Assembly: GCA_964409695.1 (NCBI GenBank)
Contig: CAYPDX010000012.1
Coordinates: forward strand, 1-28,920
Direction of reading: 5' to 3'
DNA from: JABDAD01 sp964409695
GTDB lineage: Bacteria; Pseudomonadota; Alphaproteobacteria; Rickettsiales; Rickettsiaceae
Length of the DNA stretch: 28,920 nucleotides
Shown here: in pieces, positions 1 to 7,838 of the stretch
How positions within the stretch are numbered: position 1 is the first letter of the stretch
How the letters are laid out: each line of letters begins with the position of its first letter
Made by a program: the position numbers and the translations under genes
The notes under the pieces: model-generated
Databases searched by the model: none
What the model saw: the letters and a program-made list of their open reading frames with translations, nothing else
What the model was told of the DNA's origin: nothing

Positions 1-1578
1 TGCTTCTGCTTCCGCTGCTAAACGAGCTACCTCTGCTTCCGCTGCTAAACGAGCTACCTCTGCTTCCGCTGCTAAACGAGCTGCTTCTTGGGCCGCCGCT
101 GCTTCCGCTTGACGAACTCTCTCTTGAACTCGTCCTCTATATGCCGCCTGGATCCTTCCCGCCGCCGCTGCTTGGGCTAAACGCGCTCTCTCTTCCGCCG
201 CTGCTTCCTCTCGCACTCTCTTCACTTCCTTCTTCGCTAAGTACATACGGTACGCTGATTGCGCCTTAACCGCCGCATTCCCTCTTTCTTGGGCCACCAC
301 CTCTCTTTCTACTCTTGCTGGTGGGGGTGGTGTCATTGGCATATCTACTACCGGTGGTGGGGGTGGTGTCATTGGCATATCTACTACCGGTGCTGGCGGT
401 GGAACTTCCGTGTCATCAAATTCATCATCACTATACTCAAGATCAGTATCACTTTCTAATTTAAGATCTTCTACAATTAACTTACACTCTCTTTCTTTAA
501 CTTTAAGGGCTGTTGACACTTCACGAGCATTAAGATCTTGCAAACCTCGCACCTTATTAAAACGACTTTCAAAATCATCCTCAGCCTCATCTTCAAAAGA
601 GATATGGTCTGGTCTTGTATTAGAAAACTGAATTACAGCTTGCAAACGTCGCACCTTATTAAAATGACTTTCAGAATCATCCTCATCCTCATCCTCATCT
701 TCATCTCCAAAAGAGGTATGGTCTGGTCTTGTACTAGAAAACTGAATTACAGATGGATCATATCTGTTAATATCAAAAGTTTTTAGTAATTCATTGAATT
801 TGGTCTTAGGATCAATATCAGGTTTTTTTTCATCCATTGTACTAAATAAACACTCTTCTTCCTCCATATACTCAAATATTTCCATTGGACTGTTATATTG
901 TCTCAAATCCTCTCCACCAGAGCTTAATTTTAAATCTTTACGGGGAGCGCTCTGTGTTCCAAGCAATTTGTGTTCAGCTTCCTCATAATCAAAAGAGCCT
1001 AATTTTAAATCTTTACGAGCGGTATTATATATTCCAAACGGCTTATGTTCAAAAGGTTCTATTATTTGTATATTTTTTCTGGCAGCTCCAAGCCACGATA
1101 GTGCTATCTCTTTACGTACTTGGTCGGATCGTGATTGAAACAAAGTTGGCCTAGCGGCAACATTTATTGGGCCGCGAAGAATTTGTGTCTTTTCTGTAAA
1201 ATGATGTGGTGGTGGCAAATTGTCTGTCACTGGGACCGCCTCTGCTTGCGCTAAACTATCTTTTTTTCCTGCTACTCGGGCCACCGTCTCCGCCGCTAAA
1301 CGAACTTTTTCATCCTCCGCTGCCGAAACTTTAAGCCATGTTGTTGTATATTGCTTTACTTGATCTTTTTTTGGCCCCAAGGGACTAACACTCTTCTCTG
1401 GAAGTTTATTTGCTGCCTCTTGCCCTGCTGTCCTTGTACCAAAAAGCCCTTTTAATCTATCTCCAAATCCTGTTAATCTATCTCCAAAAAATCCAGCCTC
1501 GGCTTCAAGCGACGACATAAGAGTTACAAGAGATGTGGTTGCTATTAGCATTTTTTTATTTTTCATAAAACTGCTCAT
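1..1578 (-). CDS. Exported repeat-rich protein with polyproline and IQ-like motifs (partial, C-terminus off the window)
   Basis: The reading frame is open from ATG at 1578 to the left edge, giving 526 residues with no stop; I translated it codon by codon. It starts with a signal peptide (basic MKNKK, hydrophobic LIATTSLVTLMSSL, likely cut after AEA at residue 28). Next comes a mixed charged region with two RKDLKL copies. Two acidic tandem repeats follow (277-314 and 315-348, each VIQFS, TRPDH, an Asp/Glu run, FNKVR). A 12-residue polyproline repeat lies at 393-420 (PPPxPVVDMPMT). Two IQ-like motifs lie at 439-450 and 476-487 (IQAAYRGR in the second). A helical Ala/Glu/Arg region ends in 9-residue repeats (EVARLAAEA). 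No enzymatic domain is visible and I recognise no family. The architecture suggests an exported scaffold-like or host-directed protein; that is inference. Base composition of the 3' part is far more GC-rich than the rest of the window. A good promoter precedes it. Confidence 0.88.
   Translation of the reverse strand, partial: MSSFMKNKKMLIATTSLVTLMSSLEAEAGFFGDRLTGFGDRLKGLFGTRTAGQEAANKLPEKSVSPLGPKKDQVKQYTTTWLKVSAAEDEKVRLAAETVARVAGKKDSLAQAEAVPVTDNLPPPHHFTEKTQILRGPINVAARPTLFQSRSDQVRKEIALSWLGAARKNIQIIEPFEHKPFGIYNTARKDLKLGSFDYEEAEHKLLGTQSAPRKDLKLSSGGEDLRQYNSPMEIFEYMEEEECLFSTMDEKKPDIDPKTKFNELLKTFDINRYDPSVIQFSSTRPDHTSFGDEDEDEDEDDSESHFNKVRRLQAVIQFSNTRPDHISFEDEAEDDFESRFNKVRGLQDLNAREVSTALKVKERECKLIVEDLKLESDTDLEYSDDEFDDTEVPPPAPVVDMPMTPPPPPVVDMPMTPPPPARVEREVVAQERGNAAVKAQSAYRMYLAKKEVKRVREEAAAEERARLAQAAAAGRIQAAYRGRVQERVRQAEAAAAQEAARLAAEAEVARLAAEAEVARLAAEAEA
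7..87. repeat. 27-bp tandem repeat in the coding region (EVARLAAEA units)
   Basis: Units at 7-33 and 34-60 are identical. The unit at 61-87 matches over its first 21 bases and then diverges. A further partial unit occupies 1-6, so the array probably continues beyond the window. The period is a multiple of three and encodes a 9-residue Ala/Glu/Arg helix repeat on the minus strand. Confidence 0.95.
319..402. repeat. 36-bp tandem repeat encoding polyproline units
   Basis: Units at 367-402 and 331-366 differ at two bases, and a third partial unit follows at 319-330. On the minus strand each encodes five residues of mostly proline followed by VVDMPMT (residues 393-420 of the exported protein). 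Runs of four and five prolines are present. Confidence 0.95.
538..750. repeat. Tandem duplication of about 100 bp encoding acidic repeats
   Basis: Blocks 640-750 and 538-636 are similar over their whole length. They encode residues 277-313 and 315-347 of the exported protein. Each has VIQFS, TRPDH, a run of Asp/Glu and a basic FNKVR. The first copy has a longer acidic run from extra (atcctc)n units, which looks like slippage. Confidence 0.93.
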
Positions 1579-1618
1579 TTATATCGTTTTTTAAACGTTA
1601 AAATAATTAATTGTATTA

Positions 1619-1647
1619 ATAGTATATTATTTATGAAGATTTGTCAA
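1619..1647 (-). promoter_or_regulatory. Sigma70-type promoter of the exported protein
   Basis: On the minus strand there is a perfect -35 TTGACA (1642-1647), a 17-bp spacer and -10 TACTAT (1619-1624). The predicted start site is roughly 30-35 bases upstream of the ATG at 1578. The match is by eye. Confidence 0.6.
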
Positions 1648-1785
1648 TAGACTTAATGTAATTAATTAATTAATCATTACTTTTGTGATTTAGAATTAAT
1701 TGATACTTGTTAATATCTTTGTTTTTTAATGAGACATGGCCAATTGCTACAAGTAATGAAACGATGGCATATATCTATAATCTAG

Positions 1786-1916
1786 CGTCATTGCGAGGAA
1801 TGAAATGACAAAACAATCCAGCCTTAAATGTACAAAACACGGCTTTTTACTGGATCGCCACGTCGGCCTCTTGGCCTCCTCGCGATGACGAATTCGTCGC
1901 TTTGCTCGCAATGACA
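1786..1916. repeat. Rickettsia-type palindromic dispersed repeat
   Basis: The outer arms are cgtcattgcgagg (1786-1798) and cctcgcgatgacg (1878-1890), complementary with one G-U type mismatch. An inner pair is caatccag (1814-1821) with ctggatcg (1850-1857). A further half-copy, ctcgcaatgac, lies at 1905-1915. The block is much more GC-rich than its surroundings. This layout matches the small palindromic elements known from Rickettsia and other intracellular bacteria, recognised from memory. It sits just upstream of the der promoter, so it does not interrupt a gene here. Confidence 0.7.
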
Positions 1917-1941
1917 ATATTTTTACTAAAAGAATCCTTGA

Positions 1942-1970
1942 TTGCCTTAAAATAGTTTTGCAGCTATAGT
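1942..1970 (+). promoter_or_regulatory. Promoter of der-hemD
   Basis: -35 TTGCCT (1942-1947), a 17-bp spacer and -10 TATAGT (1965-1970). The leader to the ATG at 1994 would be about 17 bases. Confidence 0.5.
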
Positions 1971-1993
1971 GTGGCAAATTATGAAAAATATAA

Positions 1994-3346
1994 ATGAAAC
2001 AGACAGTAGCCTTGGTTGGCAGACCTAATGTTGGAAAATCAACCTTATTTAACAGACTCAGCATAAGGACAAAAGCCATTGTTCATGATATGCCAGGCGT
2101 AACGCGCGATAGGAAATATTCATCTGCAAAACTAGGCCCTGTAGAATTTACAGTAATAGACACTCCAGGCCTAGAGCAAACAGAAAAAGCAGCTATTGAA
2201 GAAAGAATGATGGGGCAAACCTTTGCCGCCGTTGCAAGCTCTGATCTCGTTTGCTTAATTGTTGATGGCTCAGCAGGCATTACTCCTCAAGATGAATTCT
2301 TCGCTGGAATGTTACGCAGGCAACATCAAAATGTGATTTTAGTTGCTAATAAATGCGAGAAGAATGTTCTGGTTGATAAATCATATTATAAGCTTGGATT
2401 CGGCGAACCTATCACAATCTCAGCAGAACATGGGCTTGGCATGGTTGATCTGTGCGACGCGTTGTTAGAAAGACTAAAAGATGATGATACTAAATCATAT
2501 AAGGATCCTTTCAAAACAGACACAATTCAAATAGCCATTTGCGGCCGGCCAAACGCTGGCAAATCAACATTCATAAACTCTCTAATTGGTGAACAACGTT
2601 TATTAACAGGCCCAGAAGCTGGGATTACTAGAGATGCTATTGATGTTGAATGGGAATATAAAGGAAAAAACATAAAGCTTGTAGACACAGCGGGCGTACG
2701 AAGAAGAAAGCAAGTTACATATAGTCTTGAAAAACTTTCAGTTGGCGATACTCTATATTCAATAAGATACGCAAATACTGTTGTACTAATGGTGGATGCG
2801 GAGCTTGGCATTGAGCAGCAAGATCTTAATATCATAAATTATATTATTGACGAAGGTAGATCTATAGTTATAGCTGTTAATAAATGGGATTTAATAGAAG
2901 ATAAAAAAGCTTATAAAAAAGAAATGGATTATAGGCTTGAAACTGATCTTACATACATCAACGGCGTCTCTGTTATATATCTTTCCTCCATCAAAAATGA
3001 TAATACAAAAAATGTTATTGAAGCCTGCATAAAAGCTTATGATGTTTGGAATAAGAAAATTTCTACTTCTAAAATTAATAAATGGCTTGAATTTGCTCTA
3101 GAGCACCATCAGCTTCCTCTTGTAAAAAGTGGTAAAAGAGTAAGAATTAAATATGGGCTACAAACAAAAATTCGCCCCCCATCATTCAAATTCTTTACAA
3201 ATTACCCAGATGAAATACCTGAATCATATAAAAAATACCTTGTAAATAGCATGAGGGAGGCTTTCGGATTACCAGGTATTCCTATAAGAATGACGTTTGA
3301 GAAATCAGAGAATCCATTTGCTGATAAAAAGTCAAAGAGAAAATGA
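1994..3346 (+). CDS. der: Ribosome-associated GTPase Der (EngA)
   Basis: Der is a tandem-domain GTPase that helps assemble the 50S ribosomal subunit. Two G domains are visible. The first has a P-loop GRPNVGKST (residues 9-17), DTPG (56-59) and NKCE (119-122). The second has GRPNAGKST (184-192), DTAG (231-234) and NKWD (296-299). A C-terminal KH-like domain follows, ending in RMTFEKSENPF. NKxE instead of NKxD in the first domain is, as far as I recall, usual in alphaproteobacteria and not a defect. The length of 450 residues is normal. The ATG at 1981 is out of frame, so the start at 1994 is preferred. The gene overlaps hemD by 4 bases, so the two are probably co-transcribed. Confidence 0.97.
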   Translation: MKQTVALVGRPNVGKSTLFNRLSIRTKAIVHDMPGVTRDRKYSSAKLGPVEFTVIDTPGLEQTEKAAIEERMMGQTFAAVASSDLVCLIVDGSAGITPQDEFFAGMLRRQHQNVILVANKCEKNVLVDKSYYKLGFGEPITISAEHGLGMVDLCDALLERLKDDDTKSYKDPFKTDTIQIAICGRPNAGKSTFINSLIGEQRLLTGPEAGITRDAIDVEWEYKGKNIKLVDTAGVRRRKQVTYSLEKLSVGDTLYSIRYANTVVLMVDAELGIEQQDLNIINYIIDEGRSIVIAVNKWDLIEDKKAYKKEMDYRLETDLTYINGVSVIYLSSIKNDNTKNVIEACIKAYDVWNKKISTSKINKWLEFALEHHQLPLVKSGKRVRIKYGLQTKIRPPSFKFFTNYPDEIPESYKKYLVNSMREAFGLPGIPIRMTFEKSENPFADKKSKRK

Positions 3347-4011
3347 AAATATTGCTCACAAGATCTACAGAAGAAAATAGCGAACTTGCTAAAATTCTAG
3401 AAATAAAAAACTACGAAATCATCGAATTTCCACTTATCTCATTCGAACCATTAATAAATGAATTACAAAGCCTAAAAGATACAATAAATGAATATATACT
3501 AATAATCACAAGCAAATATGCGGCAAAATTAGCTGCGAAATATTATGCAGGATTGAATTTAAAAGCCTATGTTGTAGGAACAGCATCAGCAGATATTCTT
3601 AAGGAAGCTGGTTTTGAAATATTAGCTTTAGAAGAAAATATAGATAAATTACTAAAATTGGTACCGGAAACGGATAATCTATTATTCTTACGTGGCACTC
3701 ACATCTCACAAGATCTTTGTTTACGTCACAAAGAAGCTATAATATATAATAGTTATTACGTAGATAGGTTTCCTGATAAGCTAGTTAATCAAATAAAAAA
3801 TCAAGAGATTCAGACAATTACATTATTTTCTTTGAATTGCGCTAAAGCGCTACAGAATTCCATTAAATTTCATAAATTAGAAAGTTATGTGCAAAGTGTA
3901 AGTTTATTCTGTCTCAGTAAAAACATAGGCTCCATATTCGGTGAAGGCGCTTTTAAAGAATTAAAGCACCCAAATTCACCAAATATGGAAGAGTTTTTGC
4001 GGTTGTTTTGA
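3343..4011 (+). CDS. hemD: Uroporphyrinogen-III synthase
   Basis: HemD cyclises hydroxymethylbilane to uroporphyrinogen III in haem synthesis in the cytosol. The 222-residue protein has the family's weakly conserved layout: an N-terminal ILLTR strand, PLISFEPL near residue 30, IITSKYAA near residue 55, and a two-lobed alpha/beta pattern repeated in the second half (SLNCAKAL). HemD sequences are highly divergent, so the call rests on overall pattern and length. The ATG overlaps the der stop codon (ATGA), implying translational coupling. It ends five bases before the stop of the convergent gene at 4016, which leaves no room for a separate terminator. Confidence 0.8.
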   Translation: MKILLTRSTEENSELAKILEIKNYEIIEFPLISFEPLINELQSLKDTINEYILIITSKYAAKLAAKYYAGLNLKAYVVGTASADILKEAGFEILALEENIDKLLKLVPETDNLLFLRGTHISQDLCLRHKEAIIYNSYYVDRFPDKLVNQIKNQEIQTITLFSLNCAKALQNSIKFHKLESYVQSVSLFCLSKNIGSIFGEGAFKELKHPNSPNMEEFLRLF

Positions 4012-4015
4012 GTTG

Positions 4016-4588
4016 TCAGTCTATGCTACTAGCAGCTTCACTAGAGCGACTGCTTCTACTACTAGAGCTACTTGCAGAACGAGGAGCGGGAGTGGTAAGT
4101 TTACCACCAGCGGCATCGACTGCTTTACTCATTCTCCCTCTTATACCACTCACAGCCTTAGTCGACGCGAATGCCAGACTTTCATTTAGCCCCGTTGGAA
4201 CAACTTCCTTTCTCACACTTTCATGTATACGATTTATATCAATAAGAACATTGTCTCTAAAATAACGTCTTACATAGTCTAGATCTTCTTTATTCACTAA
4301 TGTATCTTTTATACCTTTCATAAAGCCATCAACTTTATAACCCAATTCTCTCATGTCTGCTCTTAAAGCTGCTGCCGCATGTGTTTTTACTAGGTCTAGT
4401 TCAGCATCACCACGACCAGCCAGCCGAGCCTTTTGACCATCTATTGCCGGGCCAATAGCTTTCTTAAGATTTCTTATATCCTCTTTTGTTGCATGTTTCT
4501 TTCTTGCAATATTTTTTAAAATTATATTTGTTGGGCCCCACAATTCTTGAGCTTGTGACGCTAGACTTTTAGCTGGTTTTCCTGACAT
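4016..4588 (-). CDS. Hypothetical protein with serine-rich C-terminal tail
   Basis: I do not recognise this 190-residue protein. It is predicted mostly helical, with alternating basic and acidic stretches (RNLKKAI near 39-45; DLDYVRRYFRDN near 102-113). It has no signal peptide or membrane segment. The last 25 residues are almost all Ser, Arg and Ala (SASSSSSRSSRSS, 171-183) and look disordered. The start at 4588 is supported by a GAGGA ribosome binding site about 5-6 bases upstream. It stands alone, convergent with hemD and divergent from tlc. A short Ser-rich tail is compatible with a type IV secretion substrate, but that is speculation; a structural or regulatory protein is equally possible. 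Confidence 0.75.
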   Translation of the reverse strand: MSGKPAKSLASQAQELWGPTNIILKNIARKKHATKEDIRNLKKAIGPAIDGQKARLAGRGDAELDLVKTHAAAALRADMRELGYKVDGFMKGIKDTLVNKEDLDYVRRYFRDNVLIDINRIHESVRKEVVPTGLNESLAFASTKAVSGIRGRMSKAVDAAGGKLTTPAPRSASSSSSRSSRSSEAASSID

Positions 4589-4720
4589 ATATTCCTCGTT
4601 ATTTTAATTAAACCATTAACCAACTCTAAATATACTTAAAACAAATAAAAATTAAAATCCTCGTTTACATACACAAAATCATGATATTTATTTTATTTAA
4701 GTGGTAAAAAAACATAAAGA

Positions 4721-4749
4721 TTGACAAAACTCCATATAAAAGATAGAAC
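4721..4749 (+). promoter_or_regulatory. Candidate promoter of the tlc operon
   Basis: A perfect -35 TTGACA (4721-4726) is followed after 17 bases by a weaker -10, TAGAAC (4744-4749). The start site would fall only about 10 bases before the tlc ATG at 4765, so the transcript would be nearly leaderless. Confidence 0.4.
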
Positions 4750-4764
4750 TTCCTTTTAAGAAAT

Positions 4765-6285
4765 ATGTGGCAAAACCAAGTGTCTTCAGGTTTTTCAGAT
4801 CATTTTAAAAAGTATTTTTGGCCAATTGAAAAAAAAGAGCTTAGATTTTTCATACCTATGGCGGCCATTATGATGTGCGCACTATATAATTTCGCAGCAC
4901 TACGATCAATCAAAGATAGTCTTGTAGTTTCAAATATTGGAGCCGAAAGCATAAGTTTTCTCAAATTATGGCTTGTTTTACCTTCTGCTATTATATTCAC
5001 CTTAACATATTTAAAACTCAGTAATATCTTTAGCCTCGATAATGTTTTCTATATAATAACATCGTGCTTTCTTGCTTTTTTTACATTTTTTTGCCTATGG
5101 CTATACCCAAATAAAGAAATCCTCCATTATAGTGGAGAAGTAGTAGATAATTTAACAATGCTCCATCCGCATTTGAAATGGTTTGTAAGAATAGGTTCGA
5201 AGTGGACCTATGCTTTAATGTATGTATTCTCTGAACTCTGGAGCGTTGTTATAATTAATCTAATGTTCTGGCAATTCGCAAATCATTTAGTAAATACTGA
5301 AGATGCGAAAAGATTCTATCCATTATTTGGTCTAATCGGAAATTTCGGGCTTGTTATAGCTGGAAATGCTATGGTTTATTTTTCTGATATTTCAGGAATT
5401 CCAGCTGCAGTTATAAATCTAGCCTATCATACTGATGCTCACGATGCTGACGTAAGCCTTAAACTATCTATATTATCAGTGGTATTTACTGGGATAATTA
5501 TGCTATGCATAATGTATTATTTAAACTCCACTATAAAGAAAAAAAGAGTTTTTGAAGATAAATCCACCGACGATACAGTCACAAAATTATCATTTATAGA
5601 AAGCATTAAGCTTATCTTTAGCACAAAATATATCGGCTATCTAACAATCATAATAATTTGCTATGGACTAGCTATAAATGTACTCGAAGGTCCATGGAAG
5701 GCAAAAATTCGTGAGCTCCACCCTTCGCAGCAGCAATATCTTGCATTTATGGGTCACTTCAATATATGGATGGGAATTTCTTGCATAACATTCATGGTTA
5801 TTGGAGGAAATATACTTAGATATTTCGGGTGGAGAGTAGCTGCTTTATTTACTCCAACTGTCATAGGAATTACAGGAGTTGCATTTTTTACCTTCGTTAT
5901 ATTCTCAGACACACTAAAAGATAGTGACAATATACTGTGGTTCAATCCTCTCCTAGCAGCGGTCCTCGCAGGCGGCGCGCAAAATATCTTAAGCAAATCT
6001 AGTAAATATTCTTTATTTGACGCTACAAAAGAAATGGCCTATATACCTCTTTCTCTTGAGCTTAGAACAAAAGGAAAAGCAGCAGCTGAGGTAGTTGGCG
6101 CGAAATTTGGGAAATCTTTGGGAGCTGTTATTCAGTCTTCAATATTCACATTTATGCCAAGTGCAGATTTTTCTAGCATGACATATATTCTACTAACAAT
6201 TTTTATTGTTGTTATAACAATTTGGATCATTGATGTTTGCGCTCTTTCCGTTGAATACGGAAAAATAAATAAAGGCACGAAATGA
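4765..6285 (+). CDS. tlc: ATP/ADP translocase (Tlc family)
   Basis: This inner-membrane antiporter takes host ATP in exchange for ADP, or a related nucleotide, as in Rickettsia, Chlamydia and plastids. The 506-residue protein has the family length and about 12 hydrophobic segments. The N-terminal signature is present: WPIEKKELRFFIPM, then ALRSIKDSLVV (residues 45-55), with basic and acidic residues flanking the early membrane segments. Also present are GPWKAKIRELHP in the middle and MAYIPLSLELRTKGKAA late in the protein, both typical of the family. Several paralogues with different nucleotide specificity usually exist in Rickettsiales, so the substrate here cannot be fixed. Its stop overlaps the start of the next gene by 4 bases, making it the first gene of a four-gene cluster ending in ppdK. 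Confidence 0.96.
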   Translation: MWQNQVSSGFSDHFKKYFWPIEKKELRFFIPMAAIMMCALYNFAALRSIKDSLVVSNIGAESISFLKLWLVLPSAIIFTLTYLKLSNIFSLDNVFYIITSCFLAFFTFFCLWLYPNKEILHYSGEVVDNLTMLHPHLKWFVRIGSKWTYALMYVFSELWSVVIINLMFWQFANHLVNTEDAKRFYPLFGLIGNFGLVIAGNAMVYFSDISGIPAAVINLAYHTDAHDADVSLKLSILSVVFTGIIMLCIMYYLNSTIKKKRVFEDKSTDDTVTKLSFIESIKLIFSTKYIGYLTIIIICYGLAINVLEGPWKAKIRELHPSQQQYLAFMGHFNIWMGISCITFMVIGGNILRYFGWRVAALFTPTVIGITGVAFFTFVIFSDTLKDSDNILWFNPLLAAVLAGGAQNILSKSSKYSLFDATKEMAYIPLSLELRTKGKAAAEVVGAKFGKSLGAVIQSSIFTFMPSADFSSMTYILLTIFIVVITIWIIDVCALSVEYGKINKGTK

Positions 6286-7838
6286 ACTGGCTAATTAGAA
6301 GCTTTATATTTCTTGCTTTAATTATATCGCTTTTTTTCACTTTTACTTACATATCTATAGAACGCGCGTGCAATAAATACTTACAGAATACTGAAGTTCA
6401 TTCCATTACTATACCAACTTCATCAACAAATATTTCATTTGGAAATATTGAACCATATTTTGGAATTTGGTCTATAGGTATTAAAGTAACCGATATCGTT
6501 GAAAAGCAAAAAAAATGGGAAATATCCCATAGAGCGCCTTTATATATTAGTTTTAATCCATTCACATTTAACTTTGATATTAACTATGAAGGCAAAAGTA
6601 CAGCTACACTAGCTGGAGCAAAATTTGATATTGATTCCAAAACTTCCTTATCTTTTGATATAGGGTATAGCTTTAAGATCTTTGCTCTCCTATTAAAAAG
6701 CAACTTTATAAAACTAATAAATTACATTGATTTTATTACTGTAAATATAGATAGAATCTTAGTAAAAAATGGCGAAGAAGAAATATATGAATCGCATGAT
6801 AATAAGCTAACCCTTATAGTAAAGCATGATTACTATACTTCTTTATCAGATATAATAACAAAACCACCGAAATATTATAGTATAAGTGGAAAATTATTAG
6901 TTACTAAAGCAGCGATTTCTGAGCTGCCTAAATATTCATTATTGCTTGGGTATTTTTCAAAAATAGAATTAGATTGTCCATTTTTTGTAAAACTAGATTC
7001 TAAAGCACTAAAATTTGACCTTAACAAGCCTTTCGAGAATGCAAAAATAAAGCTAATATGTCAAAATTGTACTTCCGGACTTATTGATATAGATTTAAAA
7101 TCTGAACTAGACTCGACTGAACAAAATACAAAGACAAATATTTCATCTGACTTTACATTAAAGCAAGGTTTTTTTGATATAAATTTAGTCTCCTCATATT
7201 TAAAATACCTACCTATTTCAACAGAAAACCTATCTCAAATAGATTATACTCGGAAATACACATTAAAAATTGATGGCGATTTTAAAGCTTCAGAAAATCA
7301 GGTCAAAACAAAATATACTAATTTTATATTAAGATCTGCCGATGGCGAAGGCATATTATCTAGCGGTCTTTGTTCAATTGATTTAAATAAGAATCTATAT
7401 AATATTAGTTTTATACTAAACGCAGGAATTGTCCTTTCAAAAGCAAAACTCCTAATTAATCATCTATATGATTTTCTTACAATGGATTCTAACGACACAA
7501 AAGAGAAGATAGAGCTTGATAAAGATGTACTATTTCATTTTGCAAAAAAAATCTCAGATTTTCCAGCTTCTAAATCCGATGATTTAATGTTAAAAGTTAC
7601 ATTAGATACTGAAAAAAATGAATATTCTATTGGAGATAAAAATATAGGCTCATTATTTAACACATATAACTCCATTAAAACCGAACAAATTCTTGCAAGA
7701 GCAGCAAAAACTTCTAACCCTACTTCTTATATAAAAAAAGTTGCGCCGGAGCTTGAAAATCTAGCTGATGATCTTGTTCAAATGATCCCTTCAGGGAAAA
7801 AAATTAAAAAGGATCTTTGGAAGAAATTAATAAAATGA
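6282..7838 (+). CDS. Membrane-anchored hypothetical protein (possibly DUF2125-like)
   Basis: This 518-residue protein has one N-terminal membrane segment (about residues 7-25) after a short MNWLIR n-region. The rest is long, beta-rich and Asn/Lys/Ser-rich, so the body most likely sits in the periplasm. The alternating strands and the motif around YFGIWSIGIKVTDI resemble alphaproteobacterial DUF2125 proteins, which are linked to AsmA-like envelope proteins; I hold this loosely. There are no catalytic motifs. Translation is coupled on both sides: its ATG overlaps the tlc stop, and its TGA overlaps the ispB ATG. The neighbours suggest an envelope role but do not prove it. Confidence 0.8.
   Translation: MNWLIRSFIFLALIISLFFTFTYISIERACNKYLQNTEVHSITIPTSSTNISFGNIEPYFGIWSIGIKVTDIVEKQKKWEISHRAPLYISFNPFTFNFDINYEGKSTATLAGAKFDIDSKTSLSFDIGYSFKIFALLLKSNFIKLINYIDFITVNIDRILVKNGEEEIYESHDNKLTLIVKHDYYTSLSDIITKPPKYYSISGKLLVTKAAISELPKYSLLLGYFSKIELDCPFFVKLDSKALKFDLNKPFENAKIKLICQNCTSGLIDIDLKSELDSTEQNTKTNISSDFTLKQGFFDINLVSSYLKYLPISTENLSQIDYTRKYTLKIDGDFKASENQVKTKYTNFILRSADGEGILSSGLCSIDLNKNLYNISFILNAGIVLSKAKLLINHLYDFLTMDSNDTKEKIELDKDVLFHFAKKISDFPASKSDDLMLKVTLDTEKNEYSIGDKNIGSLFNTYNSIKTEQILARAAKTSNPTSYIKKVAPELENLADDLVQMIPSGKKIKKDLWKKLIK

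Larger units (their letters stand above)
1579..1993. other. Gene-free divergent intergenic region
   Basis: I find no credible gene in these 415 bases. The region holds the promoter of the leftward exported protein (1619-1647), an AT-rich stretch with repeated attaatta, a palindromic dispersed repeat (1786-1916) and the promoter of der (1942-1970). Confidence 0.75.

Noticed and set aside
1..87. CRISPR array
   Set aside because: The 27-bp repeats are directly adjacent without spacers and keep an open reading frame, so they are a coding tandem repeat.
119..122. NKCE in the first G domain of Der as a defect (residue numbers of Der, not bases)
   Set aside because: An acidic Glu at this place is, as far as I recall, usual in alphaproteobacterial Der.
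259..1154. Several forward-strand open frames between 259 and 1154
   Set aside because: They lie antisense to the exported protein, whose minus frame is continuously open for 526 codons with a signal peptide and repeats; the forward frames have Trp/Ser-rich or low-complexity products.
1747..2079. A 110-codon minus-strand open frame upstream of der
   Set aside because: It runs through the palindromic repeat and into the start of der on the opposite strand; its product is the usual artefact translation of such repeats.
7817..7834. Upstream TTG start for ispB
   Set aside because: ATG 7835 overlaps the previous stop as ATGA and gives the expected N-terminus.
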